In this document: piece by piece, positions 1 through 9,717 of the stretch | How the letters are laid out: the number at the start of each line of letters is the position of its first letter | How positions within the stretch are numbered: the first letter of the stretch is position 1 | Origin: Portulaca oleracea | Taxonomy: Eukaryota > Streptophyta > Magnoliopsida > Caryophyllales > Portulacaceae | Direction of reading: 5' to 3' | Length of the DNA: 64,000 nucleotides | Assembly (NCBI GenBank): GCA_029582165.1 | Contig: CM055876.1 | Location: 26,319,817-26,383,816 of the forward strand | The notes under the pieces: generated by a model | Database searches by the model: none | Seen by the model: the letters and a program-made list of their open reading frames with translations, nothing else | What the model was told of the DNA's origin: nothing | Program-made: the position numbers and the translations under genes

Positions 1-370
1 CTCTGGCTACTAATTTCAACAAAATTCCAGACCTGTTTTAATGAACACAGTCGAGGAAGAAGATTGATGGAATGATTTTTTTGCTCAATTTTTCCATTAT
101 ATGGGCAAATGGAATATATAGTAGTGGAAGACAGCTAGGTTGTTTGTTGTAACCCACTCCCCTTGTATTGTGTTGTCATTCAAAATCAGAACATTTGTAA
201 GTGTTGGGTAGTGGACGATAATCTGGTACTTTACGTATGGATTAAAAATAGGGTTCATTGCCTGCACAACCCTTCCATGGTTGGGCAATTGAATTTGGGT
301 TTTTGGCCCTTTTTGTTTTCGTTGAATAAAATTGGGCCGAGTGCCCGTTTACCGATCAAAAAAAAATGAT
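1..370 (+). other. Possible 3' end of a retroelement or transcript
   Basis: No convincing reading frame is present. The stretch ends with an AATAAA-like signal near 327-332 followed by a short A tract at 359-366, which looks like the polyadenylated 3' end of a LINE/retrocopy or the 3' UTR of a gene starting left of the window. Which of these it is cannot be settled from the sequence. Confidence 0.3.
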
Positions 371-843
371 AGTTGATTTCAATTAAAACAACCTTAAATA
401 TAAAAATCATTGTTTCACACATCTTTAGACCGAAAAATTGGTTGGAATGTCCCCAATAAATAATTACCGCAAAGATATTGTCCCCCCATAATAATTTATC
501 AAAATATAGGGCCCTTGAAATAATTACATCAAAATATAGGGACCCGTTAGTCATTTTTTTAAAAACAAATTACACATCTATTAAAACAAATTACATATTT
601 ATTAAAATAAATTATATATCTATTAAGATAAATTTAAACCCTTTCGAACTCTTTCCAATAGTTTTGATTAGTTTCATCTTTTTCTAGTTTCTTCCAACTA
701 TTTCCAATTTCTTTCAACCTTGACAAATCCCATTCCAATTTTGACAAACTTCTTCCAACTCCTTGTAACTTTGATGCACTCATTCCAACTTCTTCTTACT
801 TCAACTCTACTTATCCAAACTTGAAGAACGTGCCCTTCCTTGA
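371..843. other. AT-rich intergenic DNA, no gene seen
   Basis: Short AT-rich words recur (ACAAATTACATATxTATTAAA-like units near 560-630, and TTCCAACT-like units at 690-800), giving a loosely repetitive texture. No coding region or RNA gene is supported. Confidence 0.5.
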
Positions 844-853
844 TGTGAAGTTG

Positions 854-1790
854 GAGTGTTGGGATAAAAATGTCACCCACCTTTCCAATTTAATCAAAAT
901 TGTTACTATACTTTAAAAACTGTCAAAATTATCACCTAACTTTCAAGATTACTCAAAATTATCCCTCTACCCTTAATTTTACCAGCTACATCAGGTATAC
1001 CTAATTTCTTCACCAATTTTCCGGCTCCTTCCTCTTTCCTCTTCCTCTTCCTCTTTTCCATCTTCTTCTCCCTGCTTCATCTTCTTCTCAAGTGGGCTTT
1101 ATGCGCTGCTAATTCAGCCTCGAAAGTGCTGCAAAATGCATTCAAACAGCATTTGAATACCCAACACATTACAAATGAACATGAATGAAGAACAAAAGCC
1201 CAAAGAAGCTCCCACGAAAGCAAACCTGTAAAAGTTCTCTGACCTACTAATGGCAACTAAACGAAATGCATGGGTCAACTTCAAACTCACAATTGTTCTC
1301 GAATTGAAGCCTTACAAGAACACCAACATTCCCACGGTGGTTTTGAGTCTACCCAGCTTGAAGTACTTGGCTCTGAGGTTTAATGAGTTTCAAGGAACTG
1401 TGCCCAGGGAGCTCTTCGATTCCAATGAGTGTTTGTAAGTTGCCAAATTTGAAGAACTTTACCTACTCTTACAACTTTTTTACGGGTGAACACCCAGTTC
1501 GCCTTCGGTTCCTGCGTTTGACGATTGAGAAGAAGATAAAGCAGGGGAGAAGAAGATAAAATAGGGGAGAAGAAGATAAAATAGGGGAGAAGAAGATGGA
1601 GAAGAGGAAGAGGAAGGAAGCGGAAAATTGGGGAGGAAGTTAGGTTTACCTGCTACAACAAATCAAAATAAGAGTAGATGGGTAGTTTTGATTAATCTAG
1701 AAACTTAGGTGGCAATTTTGATAGTTTGTAAAATATAGTGGCAATTTTGATTAAATTGGAAAGTTGGGTAACATTTTTATCCTAGAACTC
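854..1790. mobile_element. Pack-MULE (Mutator-like, non-autonomous) with captured gene fragment
   Basis: The two ends form a long imperfect terminal inverted repeat of about 230 bp: left GAGTGTTGGGATAAAAATG, and right, read on the minus strand, GAGTTCTAGGATAAAAATG, with similarity continuing into a CTTCTTC-rich subterminal part. A perfect 10-bp direct repeat TGTGAAGTTG flanks it (844-853 and 1791-1800), which fits the 9-11 bp target duplications of Mutator-like elements. The interior carries a fragment of an LRR-extensin gene and no transposase, so it is a Pack-MULE in the usual sense. The right TIR contains a short tandem array of GGGGAGAAGAAGATAAA-type units at about 1530-1590. Element ends and duplication are seen directly; the superfamily is inferred from duplication length and TIR length. 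Confidence 0.85.
1320..1530 (+). pseudogene. Captured fragment of a leucine-rich-repeat extensin (LRX) gene
   Basis: The translated stretch reads VVLSLPSLKYLALRFNEFQG then TVPRELFD, and after a stop and frame change LPNLKNFTYSYNFFTGEHP, with PAFDD in the next frame near 1510-1525. Both blocks are typical of the N-terminal LRR domain of LRX cell-wall proteins, but they are normally separated by further repeats, so an internal piece is missing. Stops and a frame change rule out an intact protein. The fragment lies wholly inside the Pack-MULE TIRs, so it was most likely copied from a host LRX gene by the element. The 70 codons upstream (from 1250) are open but not recognisable as LRX. Confidence 0.75.
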
Positions 1791-2160
1791 TGTGAAGTTG
1801 TGAACTTTATAATCTCCCAATAAAAAGTAAAGAAATAAGTAAAAAAAACTCATTTTTTCTTTATGTGAAAAAAGCGAAATTGGAAAAACATAATCCATAA
1901 TTTGAGATATTGGGAAAAAAACAATTCAAACTTACAACTTTGTTATAGATGACCGGAACTTTAATTCCTATTATGTTTAGCATCGACCATTTAGTTAAAT
2001 TCGTCTGAAAAGTGACTGGGTGGCGCGTGGAACATATTTTAAACTTTGTTTTAAACTGCGAAAAGTTTCACGTATAATATCGTCACCACCACATCACTTT
2101 TCGGACGAGTTTAATTGGATGGTGAATGCTAATAAAGTTTAAAGTTCAATTCAACCATAA

Positions 2161-2465
2161 GGTTATCCTCAATGGTATTCTTTAAAATGGAAAACACCAA
2201 GTACATAAATAGTATATTTAAAATTATTTTAACAGATAGTGGAAAATGAATATTGTTAATGGTGAAGAATGAGTTGAGGAATTGAGTTGATAATGAACAC
2301 CAAGTTTGTTTAATATTTTTTTTTTCTCCTAGTTCTCCCTATCTCTCTTCCCCATACCTTTTCTCTCTCCTCTCTCCTCAAGAATGCCTCTTTTTTTTGT
2401 TTTTCATTTTTTTTTCATTCTCTCTCCTTCATTCTTGGTGTTTTTGATCACTATTGCTGATAGCC
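2161..2465. mobile_element. Tourist-like MITE (TAA target site)
   Basis: The ends are GGTTATCCTCAATGGTATTC and, on the minus strand, GGCTATCAGCAATAGTGATC. TAA flanks both sides (2158-2160 and 2466-2468), as expected for PIF/Harbinger-type MITEs. The inside is pyrimidine-rich with no coding potential. Its right-hand TAA is also the left-hand TAA of the next element. Confidence 0.65.
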
Positions 2466-2468
2466 TAA

Positions 2469-2818
2469 GACCATATGCAATAGTGATACAACATTTTGGA
2501 ATGAAAGTGGGGGTCCGGTCCACCCCTCCCACATTACCTATCATTCCTACTATTTGAAACTTCATCTTATTTATCCTACAACAATAGGAACTAATTCCTA
2601 CTTTTTTTTTAACCTAAAATACAAATTTACCTTTCTTTTTCTTTTCTTAAAGTATAAAAAAAATACCATTTAGTTGAGGTAAAAAAAAACAAAAAAAAAA
2701 AAGAAGAGAGAGAGACAAAAGAACGCTGCAACGTTCTCATACCCAAAATTCCAAATTTTTGATCACATAGAATTGGTGCACATGTTCCAAGTGTGTGATC
2801 TAATGACTGTATTTGCTC
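2469..2818. mobile_element. Tourist-like MITE, family with a copy at 8715
   Basis: The ends are GACCATATGCAATAGTG and, on the minus strand, GAGCAAATACAGTCATTAG. TAA lies on both sides (2466-2468, 2819-2821). A related copy lies at 8715-9076; both share the internal AGAACGCTGCA(A/G)CGTTCTCA near-palindrome and TATCATTCCTA words. No coding potential. Confidence 0.65.
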
Positions 2819-2910
2819 TAATAAACTTATAAATTTCGGTTTATTTGTTCAAATAACTACAACATATGAATTTTTTTTTCCAATTTCCAAAAAAAAAACC
2901 CATCTAATTA

Positions 2911-3218
2911 TAAGGTTGTCAAAAATTTGGGTCCGGGTCAATTCGGGTTCGGATGAATCGGACATCGGACGAAAACTTGATGTCTGATACCCAGTTTTTT
3001 CGAACATTTTCCGGGTCGGACTCGGGTCGGACAAATCGGACAAACATATATTCGAGTTTAAACCGGGTTCGGACAATAGAAAATTGAAAAATATTGTGTT
3101 CGAATTTTCGGTCAAATCGGTCAATGTAAAATCGGACGGAAATTTTATGACCATACTCACTTTTTTCCGGATCGGACTGAACCGGATTTTCAGATCGGAC
3201 ATTTTTTTGTCAGCCCTA
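2911..3218. mobile_element. hAT-type MITE with CGGAC/GGGTTCGG word array
   Basis: Terminal repeats TAAGGTTGTCAAAAA and, on the minus strand, TAGGGCTGACAAAAA are typical of hAT-derived MITEs. Flanking octamers TCTAATTA (2903-2910) and TCCAATTA (3219-3226) match in 7 of 8 positions, consistent with the 8-bp hAT duplication. The interior repeats the words CGGAC and GGGTCGGA with uneven spacing. It ends about 160 bp upstream of the D27-like start codon and may therefore lie in that gene's promoter. Confidence 0.75.
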
Positions 3219-3226
3219 TCCAATTA

Positions 3227-3379
3227 TATGTGCCTATACCAAAGGTCCAAAACAAGGGGAAAAAAAAAAAAAAACCAAGGAAATCCATAAAATACAGGCG
3301 ACCGAATCGGGGCCGACGGGCGTACATTTGTCATTTGCCACACCCTCTAAGCGACAAATAGCGGCAAATTTCTGGAAAA
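3227..3379 (+). promoter_or_regulatory. Putative promoter/5' UTR of the D27-like gene
   Basis: This short interval between the hAT MITE and the first coding exon holds a 15-A tract near 3259-3273. There is no clear TATA box, so the core promoter may be TATA-less or lie partly in the MITE. Inferred from position only. Confidence 0.35.
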
Positions 3380-6111
3380 ATGGTGCAGCTGTTCCTCTTC
3401 CTCTCTCATCCCTTGTCTGTCTCTTCAAATCCTCACCTCCATCTCCAAACCAAATCTCTCTCCATAACCCCACGATTTCGCCTCTCATGCTCATCCTCTG
3501 CTCCTCCCAATTCGGTAATAATCTCACCCACTACAGTTCACTCAACAATTTCAAGTCTTTATGCCTCATCTTGTTTATCCAACTCCAAATTTTGCAGAAA
3601 AAACAGGGAGAATTGAAGCCAAGGACAGAGTACAACCCCAACTGGCTCGATGATTTCTTCCTCAATTCTTTCCGGAATAAATTGGCTCAGGTAACTCTTT
3701 AATATTTGCTTCAGCTTTTTGTTCAGCAATTGAATTTAGTTTGATGAAATTGGTATTTTTTTTAATTATTGATTGGTGAATAAATTGAACAGGAGGTTGG
3801 TTGGGACTCAAACAAGGCTGGGTATGATGGGTTGATTGAGCTTGCAAATGGGCTTATGGTGGGCAGAACTAATCACCAAACGAGTGAAGCTGCGGTATGT
3901 CTTCATAATCCCCTCCTAACAAAATTTTATCCATTTATTTTTTGTTTAAGAAACAATAAATGGGTTATTGGGGAAAAAAATTAATAAAATTCGCCGTCTG
4001 TGGGGATCGAACCCACGACCACGTGGTTAAAAGCCACGCGCTCTACCACTGAGCTAAGACGGCTTACTTGCTTTGGAATTTCGTTGAATTATGTATAAAA
4101 CAACCATGCAATGTAGCCAAAACTCAGTTGTACAATCAGTTGATATATCTCACATATTTCTAACAATCTGGGAAGTAAAACTGAACTAAGCACCATGAAT
4201 GTTAGTACACTTTGGCACAGGAAATCAACGGAGTAATGTAATGTATTTAGCATTATTCTTACATACGTTTGTGTCATATTACGAAGATGTATAAAAGGTT
4301 AAGAAATTACAAGGTCATGTTGTTCGGAGTGAAGCCGTGAGGTATGTAACGCAACATGTGGAGCTCCAGATTCTCAATAATATCACTTGAGCCTTAGTTT
4401 GAATTTAACTTTTAACCCTAAGTACTTACAGTTACAACATATTAAGCATTTGGAACGTATGGTCTTTATTTAGAGTATAGCGTGGGCCCCAAGAAACGAT
4501 TCCCCACAAAAGCCTTGAGAAATTATCAGTACATATTATTTAGTAAAAAAAATAAAGAAGAAACAAAAACTGCAACGCCGTCTGTGGGGATCGAACCCAC
4601 GATCACGTGGTTAAAAGCCACGTGCTCTACCACTGAGCTAAGACGGCAGGCAAATTTTGCGCATCCGGGGAATCGAACCCCGGTCAGTACCGTGGGAGGG
4701 TACTATGATACCACTACACTAGATGCGCCTTCTTTGCTTCTCCTTCCTGAACAAAATTTATTATTAAAAAGCCTCATGTGATTTCTCTAGCTTGTCTCTT
4801 CATACTTCATCAGGGGGATGATATTCTACGTTAAATATTTAACATTATTAGTTGTTTGATATACCAGCATATCTGGTAAGGGTAACTGGTAAAATGTGTG
4901 TAAATTTTTGAAAATTAATTGGGTATTATATGGATGTATAGGTTAGGATATTGACATCTTTGTTTCCTCCATTCGTACTGGAACTGTACAAAACGCTGAT
5001 AACGCCCATAGGAGGGGGAAAACTCGCCGCTATCATGGTTGGTATGTTATTTCACTACTTTCCAAATTGGATTTGTAAAGCCGATGGACGTATTTGTGGA
5101 TTGAAAAATTGCTGAACTAATGATTTCATTCGACTTGTATTGAAGCAAGGGTAACAGCACTCACTTGCCAATGGCTCATGGGACCATGCTCTGTTAATTC
5201 GATCAATCTTCCCGACGGATCTTCTAGCCCAACTGGGATATCTATAATCAACCATAATATTTATAAATTTACTCCAAAGTTTATAACTTTTGTTATCAGT
5301 ATGGTGTATTTAAATTTGCAACAATGTAAATGTGGAGGGACTTAACTCGGAAGTGATAAATTGCTGCAGGTCTATGTAGAAAGATGCAAGTATTTGGAAG
5401 AAAGCAAATGTGTGGGAGTTTGCATCAATACTTGCAAACTTCCTACTCAAGTGAGTACTTATCGAACTAATTAGTTAATCTTCTTGTCAAATTTATGCTG
5501 TACTTAAAGCCTTACGTACCAACGCGTCAAAATTGCTCTTGATTCTTGACATAATATACACTTTTGGGCTTGATTCTTGACATAATATACACTTTTGGGC
5601 GTCGTTAATCTTGTTGTGTTGTGCTAATTAGGCCTTCTTCAAGGACCATATGGGGATTCCACTACTTATGGAGCCGAACTTTGACGATTATAGCTGTCAG
5701 GTATTACTTATCATTTCTAATTAACCTCCTCTTTTAGATCTTAATTAAAATTTTGACAGTTCGACTCGATGTCTGGTCCACATGAATTAATATCCAAAAC
5801 CGCAAAATTTCGTGTAAGATTATTACATCTAACCCTTCATATTCCACCTGGGAGTGATTTAGAAGTATTGGTTTTTTGGTTTTCGCCTTTATATATTTCT
5901 GCGCTGACTGCTAGTATATGTTTCAAATTTTAACATGTTATTTCCTGGGCAATTTGGTTTATGCTATGAACAGTTCAGTTTTGGGGTGAACCCACCCGAG
6001 CCAGAAAGTGATAGCAGCTTAAGAAAACCATGTTTGGAGATTTGCCCAAATGCTCCAAGACAAAGGAAAGATGCTGCCACAGTCAGTGAGAAGCCTTGTC
6101 CTAGGGCATGA
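3380..6111 (+). CDS. D27L: Beta-carotene isomerase D27-like, chloroplast-targeted (8 exons)
   Basis: Exons in frame: 3380-3514, 3598-3690, 3793-3894, 4942-5041, 5146-5237, 5370-5450, 5632-5700, 5974-6111, giving 269 residues. The first 45 residues are Ser/Pro-rich and basic with few acidic residues, as in a plastid transit peptide. The conserved DUF4033 core follows: NPNWLDDFF, EVGWDSNKAGYDGLIELA, LTCQWLMGP, then the Cys-rich signature ERCKYLEESKCVGVCINTC (about residues 178-196) and MEPNFDDYSCQ. D27 proteins are iron-dependent plastid enzymes that isomerise beta-carotene at C9, the entry step of strigolactone synthesis. Paralogues (D27-like1 and -like2) act more broadly on carotenoids. Wording of the core (GYDGLIE, CVGVCINTCKLPTQ) suggests the D27-like2 branch, an inference from memory. 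Intron 3 hosts three antisense tRNA genes and intron 5 lacks GT at its 5' end. All exon joins preserve frame. Confidence 0.9.
3992..4063 (-). tRNA. tRNA-Lys (anticodon UUU), copy 1
   Basis: On the minus strand this folds as a full cloverleaf of 71 nt plus the discriminator base G: acceptor stem GCCGTCT/AGACGGC, anticodon stem CGTGG/CCACG around loop CTTTTAA, and T arm GTGGG-TTCGATC-CCCAC. The anticodon is TTT. A-box (TAGCTCAGTGGTAGAG) and B-box (GGTTCGATCC) promoter elements are intact, no intron is present and CCA is not encoded. It lies antisense in intron 3 of the D27-like gene. Confidence 0.97.
4576..4647 (-). tRNA. tRNA-Lys (anticodon UUU), copy 2
   Basis: Same cloverleaf and anticodon as the copy 583 bp away, with two differences: one in the D-arm/anticodon-stem junction (GAGCACG instead of GAGCGCG) and one in the variable region (TGATC instead of TGGTC). 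All stems still pair. It is antisense in the same D27-like intron. Flanking DNA is not obviously duplicated, so the duplication is old or short. Confidence 0.96.
4658..4728 (-). tRNA. tRNA-Gly (anticodon CCC)
   Basis: Minus-strand cloverleaf: acceptor stem GCGCATC/GATGCGC, anticodon stem GTACC/GGTAC around loop CTCCCAC (positions 34-36 CCC), and T arm CGGGG-TTCGATT-CCCCG. The discriminator base is A. Only 10 bp separate it from the neighbouring tRNA-Lys, in the same orientation. Confidence 0.96.
5238..5369 (+). other. Intron 5 of D27-like gene with AT...AG ends (U12-type candidate)
   Basis: The conserved protein runs ...SSSPTG|VYVERCKYLEE..., which forces exon 5 to end at 5237 and exon 6 to start at 5370. 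The intron therefore begins ATATCTAT and ends GCTGCAG. No GT near the junction keeps both the residues and the frame. ATATC resembles the U12 5' splice consensus ATATCCTT, and CTTAACT at 5341-5347, about 24 nt before the acceptor, resembles the U12 branch site TCCTTAAC, though slightly farther than usual. Confidence 0.6.
5538..5599. repeat. Perfect 31-bp tandem duplication
   Basis: Two identical 31-bp units beginning CTTGATTCTTGACATAATAT lie head to tail inside intron 6 of the D27-like gene. Likely a recent replication slip. Confidence 0.95.
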
Positions 6112-6429
6112 ATATAAATATGACACTACACCAATTTGTTTTTACATAGATAAACAAGAAAGTTAAACAAAAATATGTCTAATTAGATCATCTCTCAAAA
6201 ATCATGATGGATTTAGGTTTTGTAAGAACCTCAGTATTCTAATTTAATGGCAACAAAGGCAAACTGCAATTGATACCAACACCGAGTTTTGGTGGTGGTC
6301 ATTGCTATGAACTCGCCCAGTTGAAGGTCATCCAGCTTCTCCGGCCCCATAGCACCTCTGCAAAGGGGCATTTTTGCCATATCTAAAAAAATGTGCGTGC
6401 ATCTCTGACTCCTCCTGAAACCCACACAC
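6112..6429. other. 3' flank of the D27-like gene
   Basis: The 3' UTR should lie in the first 150 bp. Beyond that is degenerate DNA that may be the downstream (3') part of the minus-strand LINE relic; no intact frame is seen. Confidence 0.4.
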
Positions 6430-7310
6430 ACAACACTCCTTTGACACCCTTTTTGCTCAATTCATACCTATTGCCAGAGCGTTTCTTGCTAGATGATAGC
6501 TGGATCTGATCGAATAGGCGCCCTTGGAGGTCAAATGCCATATCAAGTAGTCATTATGCCCTCCATTGCATGGTGGCGTATTCAAGATGAGCTCTGTGTC
6601 GCGAGGTACAAACCAGGAGCGCACCATATCCTCTTTCCAGCAACCATTGTTGACATTGTCCATCAATTCAGTCACCTTGGAATTCGGATTTTCTGCATGA
6701 AGGCTCCTCACAACCTTGAAAAGAGTGAGGCCTAGCTAGGGATCGTACATATCCAGCAATACACCGATGCCTTCACTTTCTCCCCTTTTCCTATTATCCA
6801 ACGAGAGCTTGTCACAATGATGTACCATGCATCCCAAATGCTACTCCATGTGTAGCTCAGCTTCGAGCCTGGCAGTGGTTGATCTAGGTCTTTGTACTAG
6901 GGGTAGCCAATACATTATCATATTCACTCCGAAAACATATTATCCACAACTTTTAACTGAAATTATACTAACTTTTTTTTTTAGGTTAAGGGTGGTCATG
7001 GCCACCCCCAACCCCTATGTAGATCCGCAAGTGCTAGTTGGGCCGCCAAGACATTCCCATCTGACAAGTACCACGCCTTCAATATATTATACGCGAGGGA
7101 GTTGGTGTTCTGGGTCAACCTCCAAACTGCTCCATGAGGTGTGCATCATTGAACACCTCCATATCCCAGAACACGAGTCCCCCCATCTTCTTGGCTTCGC
7201 AAATTTTGTCTTTCCTGTATTTTCCTCTTTGTAGGGTCATGGCTTCACTAGAAGCTATTAGCTTAGATACCATGGCAAAGGTTGTTAGAAAGCTTAAAAA
7301 CATATGTTTG
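6430..7310 (-). mobile_element. LINE (L1-type) relic: RT C-terminus and zf-RVT domain
   Basis: Reading the minus strand, residues near 7130-7240 give ICEAKKMGGLVFWDMEVFN, the usual KKxGGLGFRDLxxFN block of plant L1 reverse transcriptases. Further on, 6460-6690 gives VTELMDNVNNGCWKEDMV and LIWHLTSKGAYSIRSSYHLA, the reverse-transcriptase zinc-binding (zf-RVT) domain. The two blocks are in different frames with stops between, and the RT core and endonuclease are absent. It is a decayed 3' fragment with no activity. Confidence 0.75.
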
Positions 7311-7689
7311 TGGCTTCATTTCAAATCATGTGTTGGAGTAAGTGCAATAAACACTTCTTGGCCTTGGAACAGGTGCTTTAGTGTAGAGTTCTTGGAGCGT
7401 ATGGGTATGGTGGGAATCAAGAGCTTGAGTTGAAGAATAGTAAATATTAGATAACCTTCTTGCTTGACAACGGAGTTGAAGAAGATGGATGAACTTGCAC
7501 TTGAAATCCTTGATTGTAGATGGTAATATTCTTAAATGATGAGATGATAATAATAATAATAATAATAATAAAAAATAATGAATCACAACCCAAAAGGATC
7601 AAATAGACAAGGAGCTTGTACACACAAGGAACTTGGATATAATTTTGGATAAAGGATAATCCACTACCAAAACCTAGCACCCTACTATG
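7311..7689. other. Non-coding stretch with (TAA)n microsatellite
   Basis: Contains about eight TAA units at 7546-7571. No coding region is supported; the right part may already belong to the LTR fragment that follows. Confidence 0.4.
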
Positions 7690-7853
7690 ATTAGATAAAG
7701 CTAAACATCACTAATCAATAAAAGAATGACTTGCAAACGCCACCATTAACAATGAATAAAGTAAGAACAAGATTTGAGAGAAAGAAGGGAGAGAACCTAA
7801 TTCTTCATTAATATTTAATCAGCCAAAAACTACAAAAAATTACGAGGAAAGCG

Positions 7854-7861
7854 TATTTATA
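7854..7861 (-). promoter_or_regulatory. TATA box of locus A
   Basis: TATAAATA on the minus strand, about 60 bp downstream of the palindrome array in the inferred transcription direction. Confidence 0.55.
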
Positions 7862-7918
7862 CAAGGCAATTAGATCCATTAAAACGCAGCTGTTTTAGCA
7901 GAAAAATAGAAAATCAGG

Positions 7919-8140
7919 GTCGTCGCGGGCGCGACGAATCTGGGGAGCGAAAGGGGCGATTCTAAAATCACGCGAGGTCGCGGGTGCTACGTCCTCGCCG
8001 CGGGCGCGGCCACTCTGGCCCAGATTTGTCATGGGTGCCACACCTGTCGTCGCGGGTGACACGACCTTCGGGTCACTTTTCCATTTTCTCCTCTCAGTGT
8101 CATCGCGCCCGTTACAAAAGCATCGTGGGTGCGACGACCC
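7919..8140. repeat. Palindrome-word array A (GTCGCGGGCGCGAC type)
   Basis: About seven variants of one word, including GTCGCG-GG-CGCGAC and GCCGCG-GG-CGCGGC (both perfect 6-2-6 dyads), TCGCGGGTGACACGA, and ATCGCGCCCGTTAC in inverted sense. Spacing is uneven at 15-55 bp. GC-rich in an AT-rich setting, not coding. Confidence 0.8.
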
Positions 8141-8714
8141 AGTCGCACTTCAAACTCGCATAACTCTTCATTCGGACTCCATTTTAGGCCCATAATATAC
8201 CGATGGAAATCTCGGTGTGTACTTTAAGCTCCCAAAATATGAGGTACATAGAAGTTGTATTGAAGGACTTATGATAGAAAGAGTGAAGAAATGTCCATTT
8301 CAACTTTCCATATTGATCGTTCTTCTTTTCACCCCCGGCTTGGCTCGGCTCGGAAATCCCCTCGAAACCCCCTGTTCAGCTCTTGAATACCTTCTTGCCT
8401 TGCGTTTTATGCAACCGGGTTCACTTCCGAACCTCAATGCCCAATAACCATGATCCCTTGGGATGACCCAACATCCCATAGGTTCTCGGGGTTGGTGATA
8501 AGTACCAAATATAAGAGCAATTGCAATGGTGGATTGTTGTGCATTGGAACTTGTGTTGAGAGTAGAGTTTTGATGTAATAAGGAACTATAAATTTCATGG
8601 AATGAGTTCCGGGAACTATTTTGCATTCCTGAAATTCATGTGTTTATTTTTTATTTTTCAACAAATCATATTTTGACATGTGGTAGTAGTATGGTATGTT
8701 TTTTACGTATCTAA

Positions 8715-9076
8715 GAGCATATGTAATAGTGTTCCTATTTTTCGGAATGCAAGTGATAATTTACTCTTCTACATCATCCATCATTCCTATTTTTTGAACT
8801 CCATTCCATTTATTCTACAACAGTAGGAACTTATTCCAATTTTTTCACTCTAAAATATTTATTTATGAAATCCACTTTATTTTAATTATACATATTTTTC
8901 TCTTTTTTATTGCCTTAAATGGCAACTTGAAATTGAAAAGCAAAAAAAAAAAGAATAAAGTGAAGAACGCTGCAGCGTTCTCACTTTGCGATCTCCACAA
9001 TATCATTTCTAGGTGTAAAGGAATGATAGTCCATGGCACATGTTCCCACGAAGAATTCCTATGGTTGCACTTGGTC
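8715..9076. mobile_element. Tourist-like MITE, second copy of the 2469 family
   Basis: The ends are GAGCATATGTAATAGTG and, on the minus strand, GACCAAGTGCAACCATAGG. TAA is on both sides (8712-8714, 9077-9079). It contains the perfect palindrome AACGCTGCAGCGTT near 8967-8980. Confidence 0.65.
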
Positions 9077-9307
9077 TAATGGTAAATAATCTCACGTAAC
9101 AAATTATATATATTTATGGTCGAAATTTTAATATTTGTCTGCATCATTCCTAAATACGACAATTAATATGTAATAGAAAGATATATTATTAGGAAAATCC
9201 ATTATAATGCATGGTACAATTATTGCAGCATCTGAGTCGCAAGGCTTTGGAGCTTGTAGTCGAAAAGCAAAAAAAAATAATTTAAAAAATGGCTACTATA
9301 AAAAAAA
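9077..9307. other. AT-rich intergenic DNA, nothing recognised
   Basis: A-rich tracts and short AT words only. Confidence 0.5.
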
Positions 9308-9717
9308 TTATCACTTATCATGACTCGAGGGCCTCTCACGGGAAATGTCGGCCGAAAATTTTATAGGACCTTTTGGGACCGTCTCCTCAATGCATGGTTT
9401 AGAAGATAAATACGAGATAGTAATCCAAATTTCAAATCCCCTTAGAAGTTATACTCACAATTATTTGCAATCAAATCATTCAGTTTCCTTCTTCAACTTC
9501 ATCTCCCTCAAATACCACCATAAGTTCATCAGTGCTTGGATCGTTAATAGTATTTGTGCCATCTTAATCCATCCTTAAAGGATCTTTTGGGAAAGCCTCT
9601 TTAACTCTAGTTTTTAGAATTTATTTTACCTTGTCAAACTTTTTTGGTTTAAGCTCGTATCCTCTTATTTTGTGGATTTCTTCTAATTCCTTGTATACCC
9701 CCTTGTTCCCAATATTA
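9308..9717. repeat. 410-bp dispersed repeat, copy 1
   Basis: Strongly similar along its whole length, in the same orientation, to 31204-31616, with only scattered substitutions and short indels. No protein is recognised in either. The copy ends at AATATTA, exactly where the small MITE at 9718 begins; in the other copy the sequence continues past this point. Confidence 0.85.

Larger units (their letters stand above)
7690..8490 (-). mobile_element. LTR-type retroelement fragment, promoter side (locus A)
   Basis: Two blocks match the region at 57.7-58.5 kb: 7690-7790 (ACTAATC, AATGACTTGC, GCCACCATTAACAATG) and 8450-8490 (GGATGACCC, GGGTTGGTGA). Between them lie a GC-rich palindrome array and, on the minus strand, a TATA box, so transcription would run right to left. 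No gag-pol coding sequence remains. Exact ends could not be placed. The LTR assignment rests on composition, the promoter and recurrence, and is inferred. Confidence 0.55.

Noticed and set aside
4482..4781. Open frame of 99 codons across two tRNA genes
   Set aside because: It overlaps tRNA-Lys and tRNA-Gly and lies inside a D27-like intron; the frame is a by-product of tRNA sequence.
7919..8140. CRISPR-like reading of the palindrome arrays
   Set aside because: Plant nuclear DNA, irregular spacing and imperfect words; no array structure of direct repeats with unique spacers of fixed length.
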